Assembly: GCA_014773175.1 (NCBI GenBank)
Contig: VXCM01000908.1
Coordinates: forward strand, 502,014-566,013
Source of the DNA: Lucifuga dentata
Lineage: Eukaryota > Chordata > Actinopteri > Ophidiiformes > Bythitidae
DNA length: 64,000 bases
Direction: 5' to 3'
The translations under genes and the position numbers were made by a program. Positions 1 to 12,262 of the stretch are shown here, one piece after another (within the stretch, counting starts at the first letter, position 1; each line of letters starts with the position of its first letter). The notes below the pieces were generated by a model that was not told the origin of the DNA, ran no database searches, and was given only the letters and a program-made list of their open reading frames with translations.

Positions 1-607
1 TCCAACAACCTTTAAAACGTGACTGTTGGTGAAGCATGACAGCAGCAGCAAACTGCTCCTGGCCTCAATCCCACAAACCACTCTGATGTTTAGGTTTTCA
101 AGTGAGGCTCTTGCCGCAGTAGAAACAACTTATGACAGAAGCTAAATCAAACTCTTGGCACAATCACTACAATATTATAATAATAATATAATAAGCAGGA
201 TTAAATAGGAAGCAATTAAAGATAGATGACACTGGGAAGACCAGCGAGGACTATTTAAACACAATTTGACTTGTCTAGACTGGTAAATATTAACTACTTA
301 AATAAATTCTATTCTTTCTCCATTGCCTACTTAAACCATATCCCTCATCTCCCAATTAACTGGCCTGTCAGGCTGTCTGTTTGCTGGGCTGCTCTATACA
401 ATGACATGTTTACCTTCTGTCAGATTCCCATTTAGATCCTTGAGGAGAGGGGGAGAGAGAGCGAGAGGTGAGTATACGTGTGTGTTTCTTTGTACGTCTA
501 ACAGCAACGCAAAGCCTTGCCATCATTTGCTATCATCTCTGTTGCTAAATGCTTTTCCTATCAAACCATGGAAATAGTATTGTTAGTTTAGACTCCTGTC
601 TTGTGTC

Positions 608-800
608 ACATTATCCATCCATTCATTCTCTATACCCATTCATCCCGGTCAGGGTCATGGGGGGGGGGGGNGGGGGGGGGGGGGGCTGGAGCCTTTCCCA
701 GGGTTCACCCTGGACAGATTGCCAGCCCGTCACAGGGTTAACACATAGATAAACGCTCCTCACACTGTCATTCACACTAACGGGCAATTTAGACTTTGCC
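608..800. repeat. Widespread teleost interspersed repeat, fragment
   Basis: Contains the well-known fish repeat text: a CATCCATTC-type start, a CGGTCAGGGTCATGG block, a poly-G tract, then GCTGGAGCC, CACCCTGGACAGATTGCCAG, CACAGGGTTAACACAT and a CATTCACACT tail. This family is dispersed in fish genomes and is probably the 3' end of a LINE; the family name is not certain. A single N at 671 interrupts the G tract. Confidence 0.65.
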
Positions 801-2851
801 AAATTATCATTATGAAAAATAACATAAAATAAACAATGGAATGAAAACAACCCTGGCGTAAAAGCAGCACATGCTTCATCTATGGCAAAACCATGTTCAA
901 CATACTTATGACCCCAATCCACATATCCAGGAGTCTAAACCTGCTGGTCTGACTCTAGCATATTCAAATCCAAATACTTGATAAGGTTTTATGACCAGCA
1001 ACAGGATTTGTTAGGAATACAGTGATGTGGCGCACAGCCAGCAAGTCCTCTAATTCACCTCTTCAGTCACTGCTTCATAGGCTGCCAGTATACTCTAAAC
1101 AAAATTGAACTTTGCATGCCTGCACAGATAAAACGGTGGGTTTATTACCAAAAAAAAATGCTGCATTATTGAATGGTACATTTTGTGGTATACTGGAGGC
1201 CTAGCTTAAACTTTTGAGGAAAAATATGTCATTATATTTATGAAATGTCACCTATCATCATAAGTTGTTGGTTGAATTAGTCTCACAAAACTCTGAAAGT
1301 TCTCCAAATTAACTTTTTGCAGAAACACCTTCCTTCACAGCCGCTCAACACAAATCCCAATTTGATTTACTGACATACCACACAGAGGAGGCAAAGACTG
1401 TCTACAGCTCAAAGTGCATTTGTGTAGGTGTGTGAGCGCATGCAAGGTAGTGTGTGAAGTGTGCCTATTCTACTTCCCTTCTAAGGGAATTCCCAGTGCG
1501 AGGAGAAAAAAAATGGTTTCATGACATATATAGCATACTTCCCATCCGCTGAAAGACGGACGTATTCACACACATCATGAGTGTCATGAATCCATCTTTA
1601 AGCAAATCATCCAGCTTTTGGTTTGACATCATTCCCCCTGAGCCCACTGCTCACACATTGATTCACTACATTCTCTACACTCACAAGATTCAGGAGACAC
1701 ACAGGATTCTGACAGTAAGCCATTGGCACACACATGCTTACACAATTATCCACGCAACTGAACAAAACACAGCTATTTTATCTGACACGATGAAAATGAG
1801 TATTACACTAGCACACATGTAAGGCTACGTGTGGCTACTGCCATGAGACGCCCACACAGGTGCATCTATTGTTGCAGAAAGATGAGGATCGTAGATTTAC
1901 AACACGTGGCTTATTAATATCACACACACGTCAAACGTGTTAATAGCTTTTAGAATGATACGTGAACATCTTAACATCCACTCACAGAAGAATTGTTTTG
2001 TTCAAGCCACAGTAACACAAAAGCCACCCACACACTCTCCTTGCATTAGACAGATACATCAAACATGCACAGCTTGTGGTATAATGGGGGAACATGCAGC
2101 ATGAAGACAACAGAAAGGCAGCTGGACCTGACGAGTGTGACAACACTCCCATTCATCACCATGCCTGCCCTTGGAGACTCTACATCCCCTCACACTGACA
2201 GCAGTCACACACACACACACAGACCACAAATGCAACTCATACAACAGCTCATGTCAGCGTCACCACCCATCGCAAAGAGTGTGTGTTGTGTGTGTATGTG
2301 CCTGTATCCACATATATTATTCATCTGCATGCGAGCACATGAGCAGAGTGTCTCTGGTAGGAGAGATAAAGGGCTTCTTTATTTCAGCCTTTCACTTGTG
2401 TGTGAATGAATGTGTGCATGCATGCGTGTCTGTGTGTCTGTCCAATCCTTTAACAGACCATTTGTAGAAGGGAGGAAGGAATGGAAACATATAGAGATAT
2501 AGAAAAAGTCAACAAGAGACAGAAAAGAGGAATCACTTATCGGACAGAAGAAGAAGAGAAAGTGGGGACAGAAGCAAGGTTGATGATGGCAAAAAAGAAG
2601 CAGAGGAGGGCTTATCGGTGTCGTATTTTCATTTCCTTGGATCTATCATGAGAGATCTGCAGACTTTAGATATACATACGGTACAAAAAAACTGATCTGC
2701 CTCTCTGCTTCAGCCCACAGTGCTCAGCGTTCACCCACCCTATCAGCACTAACAAGCCAATACTGTCAACACTCACAGTGGGCTTGATTCCATCCACAAC
2801 ACATTCTGCTTCCACAGAAACCACACATAATGATACACACTGCCACATACC

Positions 2852-2874
2852 CACACACACACACACACACACAC
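2852..2874. repeat. (CA)n microsatellite
   Basis: Uninterrupted CA dinucleotides, about 11 units. Confidence 0.9.
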
Positions 2875-4439
2875 GCAGAGTAAAGGGTAGCACAAAAATA
2901 ATTCTGTGTCATACTAGAATGAAAAAAAATAAGTCTATATTTTCTGGGCTGTCTCATCATCCTCCATCTGTGTGTGCCCAGATAAACACAGAGTCTGGCC
3001 ATCAGACAGACAGCGGGCAGACATTTGGATGGGATGAGCTTGGTTAGGACACTGTGTGAGGATTTGTGTTTAAAACAGAGTACTAAGGGTACTATGTGAA
3101 TGTGGGGGTACGCAGTGGCCTGGGCCTGTCCCTGCATGTGTGTGTGGATATATTTTATGTGTGTTGTGTGGTATAAGGAGCAAGCCTGGAGCCTGTGGCT
3201 TGAAGGTTTGTCCAGAGAGCTGGGGTCACGAACAGTCAATCTCCTCTCTATGTCCAAAGTCCAAACTTTTCTTTTACCACATGCACATCACATTTCAGTT
3301 TTACCACAGGAGCTTCCGGAGCAAAAGTTTGGAAATAGATTACATTGAAAACTTTTACCTGGAACTATCTGAAATAGGAAGTACATGGTTCCTTCAGCGA
3401 ATTCCATGCTCCTTTTCGCACCATTATGGATATTAACTTCGCTTAGCTTTTCTTGTCTTAGTTAGTGACATCTGTCGTGTGAAAACTGCATCATTTCCAT
3501 AAATAAACACAATTTACACTCTGGTGACAATTCCTCATCTGCCAGAGCCGTTTTGGATTGTACTTTTTTGTTTTTTTGGTTTTTTTTTTTTGNGTGTATT
3601 CATTTTATATGTTGATTTCCTCAGGGCTGTTTCACATTATAAGTAATTTTGCGGAAGATCTTTTTGTCTCTCTGTGTAAAGAAATAGATAAATGCAAGTA
3701 TTTTAAAAATGGTTGTCTGCCTGTGGAAGCTTGCGTCTGAATGATCACCAATGTTTGGTTTAGCATGCTCAACCCGGCAGTTCCTAGTACCTACCCTGGA
3801 TTAAGAACTAAAAAAAATAGTTGAGGGACTATAGCTCCTCCGAAATGGGTCCTGGTTCATTGATGCGAGATGGCAAAAGGCACTTATTAGAGTGTCTGAC
3901 CTCTAAAGTTTTCAGGCTTTTCTCATCCATGACTTGTGTAGTGCTCCTGCTCCCACAGGTCTAGAGAGAGAAGAGCTGCATAAGTGGTACACACTGCTGA
4001 TACTGGCTGGCTGTGCAGATACTAAGGGAGAAATTACTTCTCAGACAGAGCACTACTCTCCATCTTTCAGCCCATCATGCATGTATGAAAGTGGTGCAGC
4101 ACAGGGATTCGGGGATTTGTCTGTGAGTATTAACATGTTCTGAGCACAAATCTCAGGCTGTTATCTTACAGGCTAAAACAGAAAGTGTATACTGTCTGCA
4201 TAATAATGTGCAGCTACACACACACACACAACTACACACAGTTGCATAAAGACACTTACAGGCACACACATGAAAGAATAATATACACAAGCACACATAT
4301 ACCCAGAGCAGAAAGTCGGTCAATGAATGGGAGGGGGCAGGCAGGCGAGCAGGTGCTGTGTTGGAGGAAGATATGGCTTCTGTCCACCTCAGCATTTCTA
4401 AACACTCACCGTTATCTTTCCTCTCCACAGGAGGAGAGG

Positions 4440-4655
4440 TCATTTCTTTTTTTCTTTTCTGCTTTGCATCACAGTCCTCTCCTTATTTCTGCTTCAGCCA
4501 TTTCTTCTTAGTCATTTATCTCTCCTTTTGGCCCCCACTATTCCTTTTTAGCCTTCCCAATAGCTTTTTTCCCCCTCTTTTTTTGCATTCTCCTATTTCT
4601 CTTTCCACTCCACCCTTCTTCTCCCTTTCTCTTTCCTCATCCCCTGTGCTCTCAG
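4440..4655 (+). repeat. Polypyrimidine tract
   Basis: About 215 bp made almost wholly of T and C on the plus strand, ending in CTCTCAG. It could be a long splice-acceptor tract for the exon-like piece that follows, or simply a low-complexity pyrimidine repeat. Confidence 0.7.
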
Positions 4656-4744
4656 TGGAGCAGCTCGTTCAGCAACAAAACAAAGCTGCCTACAGCATCA
4701 CACGCTACCTAATCAAGCAAGACCAGATTGCAGCAGCTCTCTGA
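4656..4744 (+). CDS. Exon-like open frame, possible terminal exon
   Basis: Right after the polypyrimidine tract and a CTCTCAG acceptor comes a 29-codon frame ending in TGA, with well-spread third-position codon use and high complexity (it contains QQQNKAAYSITRYLIKQDQ). I do not recognise the protein. If real, it would be the last coding exon of an unidentified plus-strand gene. A frame this short can arise by chance, so confidence is low. Confidence 0.25.
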
Positions 4745-5094
4745 TCCACTCAAACACACCATGATACTGGGCAGCACGGGGACCCATGCAGGGGGAAGGA
4801 GGTGAGAAGTTTGTCACATAAGGCTGCTTTCTCATGATAAGCGGCATTCATGCTGTGCAATCTGCTTGTCGGTCACCTCGCTGCCTACACTCCCAACGCC
4901 CTGCGCCTTGGTCAGCGCACAGAACACAGTGCTAATGTAGCAACACGCATCATCAAGAAGTGTCCGAAGTGTTACAGCCATTAACTAACATACATTAGCA
5001 GCTAAACTCGCTTTATCTTTGGATATAGCTAGCTAATCTGATATTTAAAATAGGATCGTAGATTATATGCCTCTTTACAAATCTGGTAGTTCTG

Positions 5095-5345
5095 TCTGAC
5101 TGGAACTCTCTCCCACCAAGCTTGAGATCAGTGGACTATTTTAAAAAGCAGCATCTTTTTAAACTAGCCTTTAGGTAGCTTGTTTCTGTTGCATATTTTA
5201 TTTGTTTGTATATTTCCTGGGTAGTGTGGTGTTTTCATTTGTATGTATTTTATAGTTGTATTTTGATGTTTTTTATTGTGAAGCACTTTGTGACCTTTGC
5301 TCTTGAAAGAAGTTATACAAATAAAGTTTAATTACTTATTTACTT
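5095..5345 (+). mobile_element. 3' end of a non-LTR retrotransposon (LINE)
   Basis: From 5101 the frame reads WNSLPPSLRSVDYFKKQHLF then KLAFR and a stop, the standard C-terminal end of fish LINE reverse transcriptases. It is followed by the tail GAAGCACTTTGTGACC and AAATAAAGTTTA near 5280-5332. It is 5'-truncated, as expected for a dead LINE copy. Clade is not certain (L2/CR1 or Rex-type). Confidence 0.7.
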
Positions 5346-5550
5346 ACTGCTGACATTTCACTGAGCAAGCGCCTTTCTTCCCAGAGCACGATACGATTTT
5401 AAAGTTGTGTTGTACAACTTGGGAAGTTGCTCTACACAGGTTATGCGCTTCTCCTCCATTATTGTGTCGCTTCTGCTTCTGTCACATACAGCTATTCTCT
5501 CATTGGTTGCATATTGGAAAGGTCAGCAGTGGACAGGTCAAAGTTGAATT

Positions 5551-6314
5551 TGCTTGAATTTTCACTACGACGCACATGCGACCTGATTCTGATCTTTTGC
5601 TCACGTGACACGCATCAGATATGCTTCCTGACATGTAAATGGCAAAAAGCCACATAGAATCGGATATTCTCAGATCCGTTTTGGGCCACTTGCATATGTG
5701 GAAATAAATCAGATACGTATCGGATATCCAGCAATGCGACCGCTGTCTAAAGACACAAATCGGAATTTCCTTCTCATTCCAACTCCTACTTAACATTCCA
5801 CTTTGTCTGCGTATGAATGATGTAAGCAATTAATGACCATTCTCTGTAAACAAAAATGGAGGACATACTACATATATCAGAATACTGATGTGTGTTTAAG
5901 TCAAATAGACGTGTTAGTGTGTGATAACAGACTCCTGTTACAGCAGCAAAAGTCCAACTCCACCCGCTTCTCTGTGATTAACCGACGAAAATACGTGTTT
6001 GGATGGGAGAGATAAATGCTCATACAACATATCATGTTTCTCTCTGCATTTGAAAGTTGCTAACCCACTGTATGATATGCTTAGGATATGATTCTCTCAT
6101 CTTCATCCATTGAACTGTTTTGTTTACATCTGTCGCAGAAATGTGCACATGCGCAGCTGCATCCGGGCTGCTACAGGTCAAAGCGTGTAAATACAGGTAT
6201 CAGATATGAGCTGCATAAAAAGAAAATGTAAAGTAAATAAGCTGAACCAAAAAAACCGGATATAGGCAAAAGACTGGAATTGAGCATCAAGACTTGAGTG
6301 CAGTGTCAAAGCGG
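5551..6314 (-). mobile_element. Inverted-repeat DNA element, copy 1
   Basis: Read on the minus strand this aligns along its length with 16895-17638. Shared blocks include CTTGATGCTCAATT, TGATACCTGTATTT, GAGCATTTATCT, TGATTTATTTCCACATATGC and GTGGCCCAAAACGGATCTGA. It lies nested within the 4822-6443 element. The termini are more eroded than in copy 2. No coding capacity is seen. Confidence 0.7.
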
Positions 6315-6449
6315 AGAATCTAAGCGGTGCGCGGCACTCAAGGTGGTGTGCCACTGCATTGATAGTCCCCACTTAGCTCCCAATACACAAAATGTAACAC
6401 CCAGCTCAGCGCATCACTCAACGCTTATCATGTGAAAGCAGTCTAAGGA

Positions 6450-9298
6450 GGAGGGGCTGCAGGAGAAAGAGAATTTCAAGAGATTGAAGAAAAAAAAAAG
6501 CTATACAGGTTATTACCTGTAGATATTTTGTAATTGTGGGGAGCTAAAGGTAATTTTGATTCTAGGTGTTAAGATGAGATAAAGGACACAAAGAAAGATA
6601 ACGGGGGAGAGAGACAGGCCATCAACACTAAGGTAGAGCCTTCGTGACAATGATGAAACACAACAATGGTCACTTGCAATCCCACCATGGACAGAGGATG
6701 AGTGTTTACAGCTAGCATGTCAAGCGCTCCTCTGTGGAAAATGACTGCTGTTCAGCTTCAGGGAAAACTTACAACAAAGATGCTGGTCCTGCAAGATGCT
6801 GAGATAGGAAAGATATGTCAACATGCTACAGCATCAACATCGAGAGCTGAGACAACGAACAAAGGGGCTTATAATCCGGCAAAAAATTGGAGTTACACAT
6901 CCGCCCGCAGATATATTTCTTTACATGGCCATGGAGCAGCTTTGCTGCATTGTGAGAATAGGGTCAGAAAATGTGTTAGCGACATAAGAACAATGGCAGG
7001 CAAGAGTGTGGAAGCACAAATGCTGAGGAGATGGAAACAACAACAAAAGCCACCAGGCTCTGCCAAATAAAATTACAATTTTTCCTCAAGTTGTGATATT
7101 CACTTTAACCTTTGATTCTTTGACTGTTGTTATGGAGACCAGCAGTGCCTAAGCCCAGAAATATTTTATTATGTTTTTATAATGTGTCTTATTTATGAGC
7201 ATAGCAGCTTCATCGCAGAACTGTAAGCTCAAATACGCACGACTCCTTATCTGTCTACACAACACCCGACACATCAGCTTTGACTGAAATAATGAGTTTT
7301 TGGTCCTTTTCTCTAAAACTATTTATATACAATTTTTTTTTTTTAGAATGACCTCTATTCAATGGTTTTATGAATACACATTTATTATAATTCCCATGAA
7401 TACTGTACTACCATACTCATACTATAAAACATTACGTAATCTCTCCAGAGATCGAGTTTCCAAAATTCCCTAATCCTGAGTTTTCTTCAGCCAGAGAAAC
7501 CTTACCTGCACAAGGGAGCAGGAAGAGCCATTCCTTACAAGGAGAAAACCAGTTATGGAGCAGAATATGCATTAAAAGATTTCCTAAATATGTCCAGTTT
7601 GGAATAAATGACTTCATAAAAGACAGCCTTTGCCGAAATTTATTATAGTACCTCGTTACTTATTCTGTTGATATGCAGAACAACCACGTATCTAAACAGA
7701 TTCAGTATACATATGAAAGAAAATCAAAACATTTTCATCCAGAAAATGTTTTGATTCTTATGTTAAAACATAAGGATCAAAGGAAATTATAGGAATTACC
7801 AGATATGATAATCCACTATTGGCTGTTATCATCATGGTGGAAAGGAAGACTTATGGTGGATAAAAGGGGAGAGTGGAATGGAAGGAGAAAGAGAGGGCAG
7901 CGTGAGTTGTGGTGGTAGGGAGTAGAGAGGAGTGTGGAGAGATGAGACAGAGAGGTGCGAGTGATGGTGTGGAGTAGAGTGTGATGGTAGGATGGGATTT
8001 GTGTCTTTTAACTTCATTAGTTCCGCCTCAGTCTGGGGTCTGTAGATTATGACTAATTAAGCAGCTTAACATGGCTTTAAAAGCACTGCACAGAAAGCAG
8101 AAGCGTCTTATCTGTCAACCTGCTCAAAAGATTCCCCGCTTCTCCTTTTCTTCCCGTGACAGACTAACATAAATTCCCTCTGCGTGGCCTTTATGCTGGA
8201 GAGATTAGAGGCTCTGGCATCGGTGTGAGCCAGTTCGCTCAGAGCGGCGGCGGCAGCAGTGTGGGCTGTGGAGAGAACGAGAGCATGTGTGGCGAGCAGT
8301 GGGGAGGCAGAGAGGGGCAGATGCTTCCTTTCAGACTGCAGAGGGAGAGAGTCAATAAAGAAGGGTGGGGCTCACCATATACAAGCCCTCCTGTCATTTT
8401 AATCAGAATTAAGCCTTACAGCCTGCTCATTATCAAAGATTTTTATCAACACATCAGCATCATTATCAAAGAAGCAACATCAGTGTCGTCCAGATCGCAC
8501 TATAAAATTATACGTGACTTGTTGCCTAACAGCTGCGTAAGCCAAGATGTCCATAAAAAAATGAGGGGCAACATTCTCTACATGGCAAAACACACATTAT
8601 AAAACTGCTACTATTTGTGTCACACATATTTCTCTTGGGTTGGGCTACTGTAAATCTTGTTAGGTGAAACAGCATGGCAATAAAACACAATTTAAACACA
8701 AAGTGTGTGTGGCCTCTGCATCCTCTCCCATTGACCACCTGTTAATTATTGAGTAGGTAAGATCTAGAGTATCGCCTTGGTACAGCCAAAAAAAAAGCAG
8801 GATTCTGTGACATCAGACATGCCCGGCTGCCATATCTCAGCACAGAGCGACAGCGTTGGCAGTTTTATGTGACTGAGGAGGAGTTCCAGGTAGCTGTTAA
8901 CACAAAGGAGGAGGTCAGTGGGAGCTCCACTCAAGTTTTCCATGCCAGGCAACATTCCGCACCTCAGGCGCTCATGCAGTCAGTTCGAGGCATTAAAAAC
9001 ACTCCCTCCTCTTTCAGCATCTTTCTCGCTCCTCAACCTTGTTTCTCTGCACGGTTTTATTATCTAACGATTTGTGACAGGTATGCAAATCCGTAAAAAA
9101 GAGATTAGACAAACTATTCACCATAACCCTGCATCTAATCCGCAAACACCTTCTTTCAGGCACCGGAGCAGGGTGTATTATCTCTTGTGTGATTACAGAC
9201 AACGCACTGGGCAAGGCAAGATGGCCTCCCTCAAAACTGGTCCATCTTGTTAACTGCCACACGCACAAAGATACAAACACACCAGGGGAATAGGGGAA
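6450..9298. other. Intergenic, no gene recognised
   Basis: Holds one open frame (6702-7070, 122 codons) with no recognisable motif and no evident splice context, probably chance. A GA-rich purine stretch lies at about 7855-7990. The part from about 8020 to 8240 is complex, repeat-free and rich in homeodomain-like AT cores (GACTAATTAAG), so it could be a conserved regulatory element. Confidence 0.5.

Positions 9299-9300
<2 letters not shown>

Positions 9301-9341
<41 letters not shown>
9301..9341. repeat. (AC)n microsatellite
   Basis: About 20 uninterrupted AC units. Confidence 0.95.
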
Positions 9342-9342
<1 letters not shown>

Positions 9343-9463
9343 GTTCCATGTGGTGATGTTGAGTAGTCTTAGAGCAAAATCCACTGACTGTCTTTTTCTG
9401 ACACTATCTCATCTTATTCACTGCATGTGTGAGGCCCATAGGCAGAGAAAACAGGTACTGCAT

Positions 9464-9464
<1 letters not shown>

Positions 9465-9494
<30 letters not shown>
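9465..9494. repeat. (CA)n microsatellite
   Basis: About 15 uninterrupted CA units, followed by an A-rich purine stretch to about 9660. Confidence 0.95.
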
Positions 9495-9496
<2 letters not shown>

Positions 9497-10242
9497 TAGG
9501 AACAGAACACAAAAAAAGAAAAAAAAAGAATGAAAGAGCAAAAGGCAATGAAATAAATGATTAAAAAAACAACAGAACAAAGAACGAAAGAACTTAAGCG
9601 AGAAGCACAAGCCAACAACTACAGAGAAGAGAAAAAGAGAGCAAGGTAGTGATAAAATGATAAAGTCAAAGCTTGACTGATGTAGGGAAAGTGAGTGTGT
9701 GGGACTTGGAATGGAGAGATGGAGGGAGCTGCTATCTGATAGAAGGGGATTTGCCCTTCCCTGGAACAGTAATTTACTAAAGCCATTCGACAGAGGCCCA
9801 TCAATGGCGATCTGCTGGCAGATTAGAAGACAAAACCTCATCCCTTGCTTTCCCCCAGCCAATCAGGGCAAGGCAGCAAGCACAGGGCAGAGGATGAAGG
9901 GAGGACAGAGGAAGGGGCAAAATTTCCTGTCTGTCTGCTGAATTTGGGGAGGCCGAACACACAAATGCAGTCACATACACACACATGCATAAAGAATACA
10001 TTCTGGAGATGAGATTGAAGTCAGCGGTATTAATGTTGCACTTTCACACCGTCAGGATACAGCAGCACTGCTGGTTACAGCAACTTCAGATTTGTCATTT
10101 GTAATCAGTTTTCTTCTCTCATTTGTGCTGCATTCACTTGTCCTTTAGCAGTTTGAATGCTGTCTCCAAGGCCTCTGCGGCATTCTTTCTCTGTCCACTT
10201 TCTCTGTTATTCTTCCTTTCTCCTCCCCATCCCTCTCTCCAG

Positions 10243-10383
10243 GCCTCACTGCAGAGGCCTGTCAGCATGCCTAGCTGTGCAAGCAGTGGGAGCTGTTTAC
10301 CGCCGTACATCATCGGGCAACCCGGGGAAGCACCGCACACTCACAAAGATCTCACACCTACGTCACAAGTGCACAACACATGA
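10243..10383 (+). CDS. Exon-like open frame after a strong acceptor
   Basis: A pyrimidine tract from about 10180 ends in CTCTCCAG, followed by a 46-codon frame (beginning ASLQRPVSMPSCASSG) that ends in TGA. The codon composition is complex. No family is recognised and no partner exon was found. It could equally be chance. Confidence 0.15.
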   Translation, partial: ASLQRPVSMPSCASSGSCLPPYIIGQPGEAPHTHKDLTPTSQVHNT

Positions 10384-10629
10384 TGTTGAACGTTATGCGC
10401 CCTCTGAACAAGTCAACAACTCAGCGTGCAGTAAAATGTTTCCATAAAAAGCGGCAAAGCCCTGCAGTGACAGCTACATGGCACAATGGGAACTTTACCC
10501 CAGAAAAAGCAAATCTCCGCTGTGAGTGTGACATGTCTGTTACTAAAGTATGACAACAAGAAATGCTGCAGAAACACATTTAAATTTGTATCCAGCTACT
10601 TTGGGATTTAGGAAATATATGCACATGTG

Positions 10630-10691
10630 CACACACACACACACACATACATACATACACACACACACACACGCGCATGCACACGCACACA
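10630..10691. repeat. Compound CA/CATA microsatellite
   Basis: CA units interrupted by three CATA units and ending in a CG-containing variant (CACGCGCATGCACACGCACAC). Confidence 0.9.
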
Positions 10692-11396
10692 ATCATAACT
10701 GTATACTTCTTGGCGATGAAGCCCAAACCACTGACATCCTGTGTCTCTTTCTTTAGCACAGACATATGAAAAACAAACGATGTAAAACAACAGCAAGCTG
10801 TTCATTCCCTCTCTCTGCCATCACCGCTTCCCATCCTTCCTTCAGAGCTGCTGCCCAACCACACAGGACCCATGAGGAGCCCCTCAATCCCTTAAGGAGG
10901 TGGTTGACATCATCCAGCCATGGCTCCTGTCAACTATGACCTCTGAAGGAGCAGGCAGAGGGAAAGGAAGAGAGGAAAAGGCAAGGCCCTAGATGTGAAC
11001 GCTGCACAGGAATATTCAGTGTTTCCTTGAAACTGATCCAATATGGTCAAAGATTGGGAGACTAGGGACAGAGAAAGAATATATTTACATAAAGCAAAAA
11101 CTGAAATGCTGTACATAAATCTGTCAGTAATACTGAGCATGCTCAACATCTCACAGCACAGCACTCGTGTAAGACCTTGAGTCGTGGATCAAGGCCAGGT
11201 TAGACCTGTCTCAGGTTGGTTGGTAGGTTGGTTGTTGCTACCTTATAGCACACAAACAAGATGCACCCTGCAATCAAATCAGCATGAATGAAATGATCTG
11301 ACATGTTTAAGTCAACACTCAAGCTGATTCCTTTTCTATTTCTTATGAAGTCTTGCTATTCCAAATAAGTTTTTACTCACTCCTGCTCTCTCTCTC

Positions 11397-11398
<2 letters not shown>

Positions 11399-11438
<40 letters not shown>
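11399..11438. repeat. (CA)n microsatellite
   Basis: About 19 uninterrupted CA units, preceded by a short CT run. Confidence 0.95.
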
Positions 11439-11439
<1 letters not shown>

Positions 11440-12080
11440 CAGGGGATCGAAATAATGGAAACATCAACATCCCTTTAATGATAGTGTCTGTGTCACTTCT
11501 GGCAGAAGTTTGACAGGCAACATGTAAAGGGCAAGATAATTGCCAATTACTGCTATCTCTGTGATTCTTGATGTTCGTTTAGGGTCGTTCAAGATTACAA
11601 TGGCAAAACAACATTTTACCTGTAAGCGCTTGAATAGGGTTATATTTGGGTTTTAAGATGGTTGATACTGCCATCTTTATTTTAAAGGTGCTATTTGGTA
11701 CTTTTTTTTTTTTTTTTTANTTTTTTTTTTTTTTTTTACTAAATTGGACCACATTTCTCATAAACCCCGTTGCTTACTGTAACAAATGCTGTCCCCATTC
11801 CAGGCATCACTGTGTGTTTATTTTGTATTGTGACATAATGGAAAAGAGCCAACAAAATGCCCTGGCAGCAAGAAATGCGCAATTTTAAAGGCCCCAGCAT
11901 ACTTCATACAAAGCAGAACTTTCAGGGCAAATGATGTCTTACAAGGCTCACAGCGCAGTGATTCAGGGTGTTCTTTGAGTAGGGTCCCCAAGACGAAATT
12001 CTGTCTTTTGTCTTCTACTTCTAGTTGTTCGTCCCCTGTGAGGGGCTAACAGGCAGAGCTTGACCAGTGATGTAACCAGC

Positions 12081-12151
12081 CATATGATATATGGATCAAT
12101 TACATACATTACAATTATTCCATATATCATATGGATCAATTATATACATTG
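12081..12151. repeat. Overlapping inverted and direct repeat, AT-rich
   Basis: CATATGATATATGG at 12081-12094 is the exact reverse complement of CCATATATCATATG at 12120-12133. Each arm is followed by nearly the same direct repeat, ATCAATTACATACATT or ATCAATTATATACATT. Confidence 0.85.
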
Positions 12152-12262
12152 ACTTCAGCGGGAGGTATCAGAAAGACAGTTCTTCTGCGTGCAGTGTTGT
12201 TGGATGTGTTCAGCGGCTTGTTGTAAGATTCGTTTCATCTTACATCTTTGGAGTATACTGAG

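Larger units (their letters stand above)
1..4440. other. Intergenic, no gene recognised
   Basis: Apart from the interspersed repeat near 608-800 and a (CA)n tract at 2852-2874, this is non-coding sequence with scattered short CA and TG runs. Open frames are short and low in complexity. An N at 3593 lies in a T tract. Confidence 0.6.
4822..6443. mobile_element. Non-autonomous DNA transposon, Harbinger-like, with nested insertions
   Basis: Terminal inverted repeats match: GGCTGCTTTCTCATGATAAG at 4822 and its inverted partner, GACTGCTTTCACATGATAAG read on the minus strand, ending at 6443. The element is flanked by TAA on both sides (4819-4821 and 6444-6446). A 3-bp TWA duplication is typical of PIF/Harbinger elements. 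There is no transposase frame. Two other repeats sit inside it: a LINE tail (about 5095-5345) and a second inverted-repeat element (about 5551-6314). Confidence 0.7.

Noticed and set aside
6702..7070. 122-codon open frame after the nested transposons
   Set aside because: No transposase or other motif recognised and no splice evidence; may be a chance frame.
9404..9862. 152-codon minus-strand open frame
   Set aside because: Much of it is translation of CA and A-rich repeats (runs of Val-Cys and Phe).
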